NCBI RefSeq assembly: GCF_937919355.1
Contig: NZ_CALFSA010000109.1
Coordinates: 1 to 5,189, forward strand
Length of the DNA: 5,189 nucleotides
Direction: 5' to 3'
Source of the DNA: an uncultured Methanofollis sp.
GTDB lineage: Archaea; Halobacteriota; Methanomicrobia; Methanomicrobiales; Methanofollaceae
The notes under the pieces: model-generated
Database searches by the model: none
What the model saw: only the letters and a program-made list of their open reading frames with translations
Told to the model about the DNA's origin: nothing
In this document: piece by piece, positions 1 through 4,252 of the stretch
How the letters are laid out: every line of letters starts with the position of its first letter
Position numbering within the stretch: the first letter of the stretch is position 1
Position numbers and translations under genes: made by a program

Positions 1-1
1 G

Positions 2-73
2 GTGCTCCCGACGATCGTCGAGAGACTGCGGAGCATGTCGCCCCTCTATGCGGCGCGGAACGGAGGTGTCTGA
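2..73 (+). CDS. nifS: Cysteine desulfurase NifS/IscS, C-terminal end (partial)
   Basis: Only the last 23 codons are inside the window, and the 5' part lies upstream. The frame reads VLPTIVERLRSMSPLY and a few more residues before TGA at 71-73. The pattern of a helix followed by LRxMSPLY is typical of the C-terminus of NifS/IscS-type PLP-dependent cysteine desulfurases, which take sulfur from cysteine as a persulfide and pass it to an IscU scaffold. The next gene is an iscU-type scaffold whose ATG (73-75) shares one base with this stop codon, so the two are probably translated together. The catalytic lysine and cysteine cannot be checked because they lie outside the window. The identification rests on the short tail and the neighbour, both of which agree. 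Confidence 0.75.
   Translation: MLPTIVERLRSMSPLYAARNGGV
62..68 (+). promoter_or_regulatory. Shine-Dalgarno site for iscU
   Basis: GGAGGTG matches the archaeal Shine-Dalgarno consensus (complement of the 16S 3' end) and lies 4 nt before the ATG at 73. It sits inside the end of the nifS reading frame and supports 73 as the scaffold start. Confidence 0.75.
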
Positions 74-501
74 TGTACAACGAGACAGTGATGGACCACT
101 TCATGAACCCGCGGAACGTCGGCGAGATGAAAGACCCCGACGGTGTCGGCGAGGTCGGCAACCCGACCTGCGGCGACATCATGAAGATCTTCCTGCGCAT
201 CAGGGACGACCGCATCGAGGACGTGAAGTTCATGACCTTCGGTTGCGGCGCCGCGATCGCCTCGTCGAGCATGGCGACTGAACTGATCCGGGGCAAGACC
301 CTGGACGAGGCGTGGGAGATCACGAACAGGGCGGTGGCCGAGGCCCTGCAGGGCCTCCCGCCGCAGAAACTCCACTGCTCAGTCCTCGCCGAGGAAGGCA
401 TCCACGCGGCGATCAACGACTACAGGAAGAAACATGGCCTCGAACCCCGCCCCGAGACCGGACACGCCGCCCACGAGGAGGCCGGCGGCGATGCTGAGTG
501 A
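73..501 (+). CDS. iscU: IscU/NifU-type Fe-S cluster assembly scaffold
   Basis: This 142-residue protein is a scaffold on which Fe-S clusters are built from sulfur delivered by the upstream cysteine desulfurase. The N-terminal MYNETVMDHFMNPRNVGEM is the usual IscU start. All three cluster-ligand cysteines are present: C33 in NPTCGD, C58 in FGCGAAIASSS and C102 in LHCSVLA. The conserved aspartate D35, which tunes cluster release, follows C33. LPPQK at about 95-99 corresponds to the LPPVK chaperone-contact motif of bacterial IscU. After about residue 122 the protein has a charged tail rich in Glu, His and Ala, longer than the minimal family length of about 128. The tail codons also contain the start of the next gene. 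Start 73 is supported by GGAGGTG upstream and coupling to nifS. No NifU C-terminal domain is present, so this is the IscU type. Confidence 0.93.
   Translation: MYNETVMDHFMNPRNVGEMKDPDGVGEVGNPTCGDIMKIFLRIRDDRIEDVKFMTFGCGAAIASSSMATELIRGKTLDEAWEITNRAVAEALQGLPPQKLHCSVLAEEGIHAAINDYRKKHGLEPRPETGHAAHEEAGGDAE
475..481 (+). promoter_or_regulatory. Shine-Dalgarno site deciding the E1 gene start
   Basis: GAGGAGG lies 9 nt before the ATG at 491, within the last iscU codons. It favours 491 over the in-frame ATG at 434, which would add 19 low-complexity Pro/Arg/Ala residues and overlap iscU by 68 nt. Confidence 0.7.
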
Positions 502-1234
502 ACACGAACTCGAACGCTACCGCCGGCAGACAATGCTCTTCGGCGAGGAAGGGCAGGAGAAACTGAAAGGGGCGACTGTCTTTATCGCCGGTGCCGGGGG
601 ACTCGGGTGCCCGGTCGCCCTGTACCTCGCCGCCGCCGGCGTCGGCCATCTCAGACTTGCCGACTGCGACACCGTGGAGACGACCAACCTGAACAGGCAG
701 GTCCTCCACTGGGACAGGGACGTGGGGCGGGCGAAGGTCGCCTCGGCCGGCGAGAAACTCGCCGCCGTCAACCCGGAGATCGAGGTGGAGACGGCGCGGG
801 TCGTCATCGACGCCTCCAATGTCTCCGACCTCGCCGGCGATGCCGACATGATCGTGGACGCGATGGACAACTTCGAGACCCGCTACCTCCTCAACGAGGC
901 CGCCCTGAAGAAGGGCATCCCCTTCGTCCACGGTGCGATCTCCGGGTTTTTCGGGCAGGCGACGACGATCATCCCGGAAAAGACCCCGTGCCTCCGCTGT
1001 ATCTTCCCGAAGGCCCCGCCGAAGGAGACCTTCCCGGTGATCGGCACGACACCCGGCGTCATCGGCCTCGTGCAGGCGAACGAGGTGATCAAGTACCTGA
1101 CCGGGACAGGTGACCTCCTTGCCGGCCGTCTCCTCCTCTGGGACGGCCTTGCCACGACGATGGAGACGATCACGGTGGAGAGGCAGCCGAAGTGCGAGGC
1201 CTGCGGTCACCTGTATGAGAGGGTGCATCCATGA
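491..1234 (+). CDS. moeB: MoeB/ThiF/HesA-family E1-like adenylyltransferase
   Basis: This 247-residue protein (from ATG 491) belongs to the E1-like family that adenylates the C-terminal Gly-Gly of a small sulfur carrier such as MoaD or ThiS. RYRRQ at 9-13 is the usual entry motif. GAGGLG at 34-39 is the nucleotide-binding loop, followed by D58/D60, the TNLNRQ arginine finger region at 65-70 and K82. DNFETR at 126-131 matches the family DN-x3-R motif. A structural zinc site is formed by C167/C170 and C235/C238. The segment that usually carries a thioester cysteine (CxEAGV in ThiF/MoeB) is shortened to FPVIGTTPGVIG with no cysteine, and there is no rhodanese domain. Overlap with moaE favours molybdopterin-synthase activation (MoeB role), but a ThiF or HesA role cannot be excluded. 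No MoaD- or ThiS-like gene is in the window. Confidence 0.88.
   Translation: MLSEHELERYRRQTMLFGEEGQEKLKGATVFIAGAGGLGCPVALYLAAAGVGHLRLADCDTVETTNLNRQVLHWDRDVGRAKVASAGEKLAAVNPEIEVETARVVIDASNVSDLAGDADMIVDAMDNFETRYLLNEAALKKGIPFVHGAISGFFGQATTIIPEKTPCLRCIFPKAPPKETFPVIGTTPGVIGLVQANEVIKYLTGTGDLLAGRLLLWDGLATTMETITVERQPKCEACGHLYERVHP
1220..1225 (+). promoter_or_regulatory. Shine-Dalgarno site for moaE
   Basis: AGGGTG lies 5 nt before the moaE ATG at 1231, inside the end of the E1 gene. It is a one-base variant of AGGTG-type archaeal sites. It works alongside the ATGA stop/start overlap at 1231-1234. Confidence 0.5.
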
Positions 1235-1635
1235 TAGAACTGACGCATGACGATTTTGACGTGAACGAGATGATCGCCCGGGCGAGAAAACCGTCGATGG
1301 GTGCGCTGGTCACCTTCCTCGGTGTGGTGCGGGACGACGACATCGAAGGGATGGAACTGGAGGCCTACGAGGAGGTCGCCCGCGCCGAACTCGGGGCGAT
1401 CAGGGACGAGGCCTTTGCAAAGTTCCCCATCGAATCGGTGGACATCATCCACCGCACCGGGCGACTGAAGGTCGGGGAGAACATCCTCCTGATCGTCGTC
1501 GGCGCCGGGCACAGGCACGAGGCTTTTGCGGCCTGCGAGTACGTCATCGAACGGATCAAGGAGAGTGTCCCCATCTGGAAGAAGGAGACGGTGAAGGGCG
1601 GGGACACCCGCTGGGTCTCCGGTCACCAGGGATGA
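1231..1635 (+). CDS. moaE: Molybdopterin synthase catalytic subunit MoaE
   Basis: This 134-residue protein is the large subunit of molybdopterin synthase, which adds two sulfurs from MoaD thiocarboxylate to precursor Z (cPMP) to make molybdopterin. Family landmarks occur in order: GALVTFLGVVR at 24-34, LEAYEEVARAEL at 43-54, IIHRTGRLKVGE at 72-83, GHRHEAFAAC at 93-102 and PIWKKE at 114-119. K110 and K117 align with the catalytic lysine pair K119/K126 of E. coli MoaE, with the same seven-residue spacing. The C-terminus is shorter than in E. coli (about 150 residues), as in many archaeal forms. Its ATG overlaps the E1 stop as ATGA, implying translational coupling. Molybdopterin is needed by formylmethanofuran and formate dehydrogenases in hydrogenotrophic methanogens. 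MoaD is not visible here. Confidence 0.93.
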   Translation: MIELTHDDFDVNEMIARARKPSMGALVTFLGVVRDDDIEGMELEAYEEVARAELGAIRDEAFAKFPIESVDIIHRTGRLKVGENILLIVVGAGHRHEAFAACEYVIERIKESVPIWKKETVKGGDTRWVSGHQG

Positions 1636-1675
1636 GGGTTGATACCTCTCCGGTCCCATACTTCTCCTGAGTCTG

Positions 1676-2581
1676 ATGACCAGCACGACGAAAAGACCGG
1701 CGGGGGGAGTGCTCCCGCAGAAGGAGAAAGGTTTTGTCTCGATACGGGTGCGGGCGCCGGCAGGCGTCCTGACGGCGGAGCAGATGGAGGCGGTCGCCGC
1801 AGTGTCGACGAGGTTCGGGCGGGGCGATGTCGCCCTGACCCTCAGGCTCAATGCCGAGGTGCCGTGGGTCAGGCGGGAGGACGTCCCCGCTGCCGTCGAG
1901 ATACTCGAAAGTGCGGGCCTTGCGGTCGGGAGCACGGGTGCGACTGTCAGGGCGGTCGTCGCCTGCAAGGGGACATTCTGCCGCCACGGCATCGTCGATA
2001 CCCAGGCCCTTGCCCGTGCTATCGAGGCCCGCGATGGCGGTCGCGCCCTCCCGAGAAAACTGAAGGTCGGGATCGCGGGGTGCCCGAACAACTGTGCGAG
2101 AGTCCAGTTCAACGATATCGGGTTAATGGGCGAGGCGTACCCCGTCTTCGATACCGCGGCCTGCACCCTCTGCGGCGCCTGCGCCCACGTCTGCCGGGAG
2201 GGCGGAGTTGACGTTGTCGAGGACAGAATCCATTTCTCGGCCGACGCATGCATCGGGTGCGGGGACTGCACCGCCATCTGCCCGTCCGGCGCGGCGACGA
2301 CGGAGACGAGCGGGGTCGTCGTCTATCTTGGCGGTATGGCGGGCCGCCACATCAGAACGGGCATCCGCGCCACCGGTCCCCTCGGAGTGGGGAACGTTAC
2401 GACCTTTATCGGCAGGGCTATCGACTATTTTGCAGGCCACGCTGAAATCGGGGAAAGGTTCGGGGATATGATGGAGAGGATAGGGAAAGATGAGGTCGTA
2501 TCGTCCCTCACTCTTCCCGGTCCCGATAGATCCTCTGGAGGGCGCGGGCGACCTCGCTCTCCGGGTGCGTCCCGGCAATGA
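1676..2581 (+). CDS. Sulfite-reductase-like protein with siroheme/4Fe-4S motif and two ferredoxin clusters
   Basis: This 301-residue protein resembles the small dissimilatory-sulfite-reductase-like proteins (Dsr-LP) of methanogens. Residues 11-90 form a ferredoxin-like half-domain beginning GGVLPQKEKGF. Next comes the siroheme-coupled [4Fe-4S] motif, C97-x4-C102 and C136-x3-C140 (AGCPNNCA). Two [4Fe-4S] ferredoxin motifs then follow: C163/C166/C169/C173 and C192/C195/C198/C202. The C-terminal part contains VYLGGMAGRH, common in this family. Reduction of sulfite or another siroheme substrate, or electron transfer, is inferred from family and unproven. The gene follows moaE by 40 nt. The ATG at 1676 has no clear Shine-Dalgarno; a TGA at 1640-1642 closes the frame upstream, and GTG 1709 is an alternative start. 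The last roughly 25 residues are Gly/Arg/Ser/Pro-rich and overlap the minus-strand gene, so the tail looks acquired rather than conserved. Confidence 0.82.
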   Translation: MTSTTKRPAGGVLPQKEKGFVSIRVRAPAGVLTAEQMEAVAAVSTRFGRGDVALTLRLNAEVPWVRREDVPAAVEILESAGLAVGSTGATVRAVVACKGTFCRHGIVDTQALARAIEARDGGRALPRKLKVGIAGCPNNCARVQFNDIGLMGEAYPVFDTAACTLCGACAHVCREGGVDVVEDRIHFSADACIGCGDCTAICPSGAATTETSGVVVYLGGMAGRHIRTGIRATGPLGVGNVTTFIGRAIDYFAGHAEIGERFGDMMERIGKDEVVSSLTLPGPDRSSGGRGRPRSPGASRQ

Positions 2582-2711
2582 TCTCTGCGATACGTGTGGG
2601 GTCGGGGATCTTTCTCAGGATCACATCGGAGAGTTTCTCGTCCTCTCCCTTTCTGGCACCAAGCAGGCGTCTGTATGCCTCGTCGCTGATCTCTATGGAT
2701 GGGGGGGCCAT
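2508..2711 (-). CDS. VapB-type antitoxin-like protein (UPF0330/COG1753-like)
   Basis: This 67-residue protein starts MAPPSIEISDEAYRRLLGAR and continues to KLSDVILRK, a beta strand followed by helices as in ribbon-helix-helix antitoxins of the archaeal VapB family (IxISDEAYxRL ... SDVI). Such proteins usually bind their own promoter and neutralise a VapC PIN-domain RNase. The C-terminal half (36-67, IPDPTRIAEIIAG...) would be the toxin-binding part. ATG 2711 is chosen because GGTGATC, a full match to the archaeal Shine-Dalgarno, lies 9 nt upstream; a GTG at 2726 would place that signal inside the gene. No toxin gene follows: downstream on this strand lies only the opposite-strand reductase gene, overlapped tail to tail by 74 nt. 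It is therefore an orphan antitoxin, or a regulator that has taken on another role. Confidence 0.72.
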   Translation of the reverse strand: MAPPSIEISDEAYRRLLGARKGEDEKLSDVILRKIPDPTRIAEIIAGTHPESEVARALQRIYRDREE

Positions 2712-2720
2712 CTCTCCTTG

Positions 2721-2727
2721 GATCACC
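2721..2727 (-). promoter_or_regulatory. Shine-Dalgarno site for the antitoxin-like gene
   Basis: On the minus strand this reads GGTGATC, complementary to the archaeal 16S 3' end, with 9 nt to the ATG at 2711. It sets the start codon of the small gene. A second purine tract, AAGGAG (2714-2719), is only 2 nt from the ATG and is less well placed. Confidence 0.55.
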
Positions 2728-2734
2728 GGGTTCG

Positions 2735-2760
2735 TAATTATACCATTCGTTTTTATTTTT
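2735..2760 (-). promoter_or_regulatory. Probable AT-rich promoter of the antitoxin-like gene
   Basis: Read on the minus strand, an A-rich tract (2750-2760) is followed by GGTATAATTA (2735-2744). Either could act as a TATA box. The A-rich tract would place the transcription start near 2727-2733, just before the Shine-Dalgarno. The TATAAT-like element would give a nearly leaderless message. The choice between them cannot be made from sequence. Confidence 0.4.
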
Positions 2761-2762
2761 CT
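2749..2762 (+). terminator. T-rich element, possible terminator of the left-hand operon
   Basis: The plus strand reads two five-T runs separated by one A (2750-2760), the kind of oligo-T tract at which archaeal RNA polymerase stops. It is the first strong T tract after the reductase stop at 2581 and lies about 170 nt beyond it. Transcripts ending here would run antisense to the whole antitoxin-like gene. The same bases form the A-rich part of the opposite-strand promoter, so this role is a guess. Confidence 0.4.
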
Positions 2763-2827
2763 GTATCTATTCCCATGAACACATTCGGCCGGGGCGCTGT
2801 GACGGTCTCAGGAATATCCCCGTGTTT

Positions 2828-2906
2828 TTCCGGTTCTGGAGATGTCCTGCATTCCGGCCGATCTGTGGTGAATTGCCGCACCACACACCTTATAGTGTTC
2901 CGGTTC
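2828..2906 (+). repeat. 9-bp direct repeat TTCCGGTTC in the divergent intergenic region
   Basis: TTCCGGTTC occurs at 2828-2836 and again at 2898-2906, with starts 70 bp apart. Both copies follow a GTGT-type run (GTGTTTTTCCGG and GTGTTCCGG). The second copy lies between the two TATA-like boxes of the right-hand operon. It could be a pair of regulator half sites, but a 9-bp match can also be chance. Confidence 0.4.
2864..2885. promoter_or_regulatory. Perfect 7-bp inverted repeat, candidate operator
   Basis: TGTGGTG (2864-2870) and CACCACA (2879-2885) are exact reverse complements separated by an 8-bp spacer. The centre-to-centre distance of 15 bp fits a dimeric DNA-binding protein on one face of the helix, allowing for some twist. 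The right arm ends 4 bp before the TTATAG box (2890-2895). A protein bound here could recruit or block TBP/TFB for the act-tsaC operon. The binding protein is unknown. Confidence 0.5.
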
Positions 2907-2913
2907 AAATATT
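2888..2913 (+). promoter_or_regulatory. TATA-like promoter elements for the act-tsaC-nucleotidyltransferase operon
   Basis: Two TATA-like boxes stand out from the GC-rich surroundings: CCTTATAG (2888-2895) and TTCAAATATT (2904-2913). Typical archaeal spacing would put transcription starts near 2918-2922 and 2932-2938, leaving a leader of about 30-50 nt before ATG 2968. The second resembles the TTTAAATA consensus more closely. No other promoter is seen before the tsaC and nucleotidyltransferase genes, which are separated by 1 nt or overlap. Confidence 0.55.
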
Positions 2914-2967
2914 CCTCAAAGAGGGAGGGGGCGGGTCCGGCACCGGTTGGGGCCTGTCTCAGCGGGT

Positions 2968-3669
2968 ATGGAAGAATCTGAACATTTGAAATCGCTCGAT
3001 ATCGTGGAACTCCACGCGCTCAGTATCATCGCCGACAACCAGCCCGGTGTACTCAGGGACATCGCCGCGGTGATGGCGACGAACGCCGCAAATGTGCTCA
3101 CCGTCCAGCAGTCGATCATGACGTCCGGGTCGGACGCCGGGAAGGCGCTCTTCTACTTCGAGGTCGAGTGCGTCGGCGGCATCGCGCACGCGATCACCGA
3201 TCTCCTGACGGTCCCGACTGTCCGCCATGTCTCGACCCACGACACCTTCTCCCGGATCTTCGGGTCCAGAGTCATCATCATCGGTGGCGGGGCCCAGGTC
3301 GCCCAGGTGGCCCTCGGTGCGGTGAACGAAGCCGACCGGCACAATATCAGGGGCGAGCGGATCTCGGTGGACACGATCCCCCTCGTCGGCGAGAAAGACC
3401 TCACCGAGGCCGTCGACGCCGTCGCCCGCCTCCCGAGAGCCTCCATACTCGTGCTTGCAGGGTCCCTGATGGGCGGGACGATCTCCGTGGCCGTCGACCG
3501 GGTGCGGGCCGCGGGCATCCCGGTCATCGCCCTGAAGATGGCGGGGAGTGTCCCGAAACACGCCGACCTCGTCGTCACCGACCCGATCCAGGCCGGGGTC
3601 TTTGCGGTGATGCACGTCTCGAAGCGTGCGGTCTTCGATATCAACCGCGTCTCTGGACGGGAGTTCTGA
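2968..3669 (+). CDS. ACT-domain protein with Rossmann-like C-terminal domain (DUF5612-type)
   Basis: This 233-residue protein has an N-terminal ACT domain (about 12-88). Its signature ADNQPGVLRDIAAVMATNAANV (22-43) contains the NxPGVL loop that binds amino acids or similar small ligands in metabolic regulators. A second domain (about 99-225) has alternating strands and helices: RVIIIGGGAQVAQVALG (101-117), ASILVLAGSLMGGT (158-171), GIPVIALKMAG (183-193), then ADLVVTDPIQAGVFAVMHVS (199-218). It matches what I recall of DUF5612 archaeal proteins, whose function is not known to me. No helix-turn-helix is evident, so it probably senses a ligand or acts as an enzyme rather than binding DNA. ATG 2968 has only a weak upstream GCGGGT; TTG 2947 is a less likely start. 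It lies 1 nt upstream of tsaC. Confidence 0.7.
   Translation: MEESEHLKSLDIVELHALSIIADNQPGVLRDIAAVMATNAANVLTVQQSIMTSGSDAGKALFYFEVECVGGIAHAITDLLTVPTVRHVSTHDTFSRIFGSRVIIIGGGAQVAQVALGAVNEADRHNIRGERISVDTIPLVGEKDLTEAVDAVARLPRASILVLAGSLMGGTISVAVDRVRAAGIPVIALKMAGSVPKHADLVVTDPIQAGVFAVMHVSKRAVFDINRVSGREF
3659..3663 (+). promoter_or_regulatory. Shine-Dalgarno site for tsaC
   Basis: GGGAG lies 7 nt before ATG 3671, spanning the last codons of the ACT-domain gene. It supports 3671 over the in-frame ATG at 3626, which would overlap the ACT gene by 44 nt and add 15 residues absent from the family core. Confidence 0.6.
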
Positions 3670-3670
3670 A

Positions 3671-4252
3671 ATGGACGAATCGATCATTCATCAGGCGGTG
3701 AAGGTGCTCGGGCGCGACGGCCTCGTCGTGTACCCCACGGACACGATCTACGGCCTCGGCGCCGATGCCCTCTCCGAGTATGCTATTGAACGCGTGTACG
3801 AGGCGAAGATGCGCCCGCGGTCCATGCCTGTCTCGGTCGCGGTCTCGGACATCGAGATGCTCGGTGCGATCGCACGCGTGGACAGCGTTGCCGACGCCTT
3901 CGTCGACCGCTTCCTCCCCGGTCCGGTGACCGTCGTCCTGAAGGCGAAGTCCTGCCTCCCCACCATCCTCACCGGCGGCAGCGGTCTCATCGGGGTCCGC
4001 ATCCCCGACCACCCGGTGCCCCTGGCGATTATCAGGGAACTCGACGCCCCGATCACGGCGACCTCGGCGAACATCCACGGCGCTGCCGACCCGGTGACGG
4101 TCAACGACGTCCACGTCCCCCACGACTTCCTTATCGACGGGGGCAGACTGCCGGGGACGCCGAGCACGGTCGTCGACCTGGTGAACAGGACGGTGGTCCG
4201 CGCCGGTGCGCAGATCGAGGAGGTGGGAGCATTTCTCAGAGACCTAGCATGA
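3671..4252 (+). CDS. tsaC: Threonylcarbamoyl-AMP synthase TsaC/Sua5/YrdC family
   Basis: This 193-residue protein makes threonylcarbamoyl-AMP from threonine, bicarbonate and ATP, the first step of tRNA t6A37 formation, and passes it to the Kae1-containing KEOPS complex in archaea. YPTDTIYGLGADA at 21-33 is the signature motif. KMRPRSMP at 46-53 is the KxR substrate-binding motif. FLPGPVTVVL (81-90), GVRIPDHP (108-115), TATSANIHG (129-137) and STVVDL (165-170) follow in the normal order. At 193 residues it is the short YrdC-like form without the extra C-terminal Sua5 domain. It begins 1 nt after the ACT gene and its stop overlaps the next gene as ATGA. The neighbour pairing suggests a co-expressed translation or tRNA module, but the link to the flanking genes is not established. 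Confidence 0.92.
   Translation: MDESIIHQAVKVLGRDGLVVYPTDTIYGLGADALSEYAIERVYEAKMRPRSMPVSVAVSDIEMLGAIARVDSVADAFVDRFLPGPVTVVLKAKSCLPTILTGGSGLIGVRIPDHPVPLAIIRELDAPITATSANIHGAADPVTVNDVHVPHDFLIDGGRLPGTPSTVVDLVNRTVVRAGAQIEEVGAFLRDLA

Noticed and set aside
434..490. Upstream ATG for the E1 gene, adding 19 residues
   Set aside because: The extra residues are Pro/Arg/Ala-rich and unlike the family, the overlap with iscU would be 68 nt, and a strong GAGGAGG precedes ATG 491.
413..1228. Long minus-strand open frame opposite the E1 gene
   Set aside because: It is a shadow of high-GC coding sequence. The protein is Arg/Asp/Gly/His-rich with no recognisable domain, while the plus strand has clear family motifs.
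1207..2277. Long minus-strand open frame opposite moaE and the reductase gene
   Set aside because: It has no family motifs, covers two well-supported plus-strand genes, and its composition is typical of antisense frames in GC-rich DNA.
2712..2726. GTG start at 2726 for the antitoxin-like gene
   Set aside because: It would place the GGTGATC ribosome site at and inside the coding start and has no signal upstream; ATG 2711 fits family length better.
2947..2967. TTG start for the ACT-domain gene
   Set aside because: It would add seven residues with no family support, and ATG 2968 gives a natural N-terminus. Spacing from the purine tract does not clearly favour TTG.
2727..2967. Small RNA, riboswitch, tRNA or CRISPR repeat in the intergenic region
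   Set aside because: Apart from the promoter-like boxes, the palindrome and the short direct repeat, no cloverleaf, repeat-spacer pattern or known riboswitch core could be seen.
2490..2981. Plus-strand open frame across the antitoxin gene and intergenic region, including a nested ATG at 2774
   Set aside because: It runs through promoter-like AT-rich sequence and into the start of the ACT gene, has no motif, and codon use differs from the neighbouring genes.
3626..3670. Earlier in-frame ATG for tsaC
   Set aside because: It would overlap the ACT gene by 44 nt, while ATG 3671 has GGGAG at 7-nt spacing and gives the normal TsaC N-terminus.
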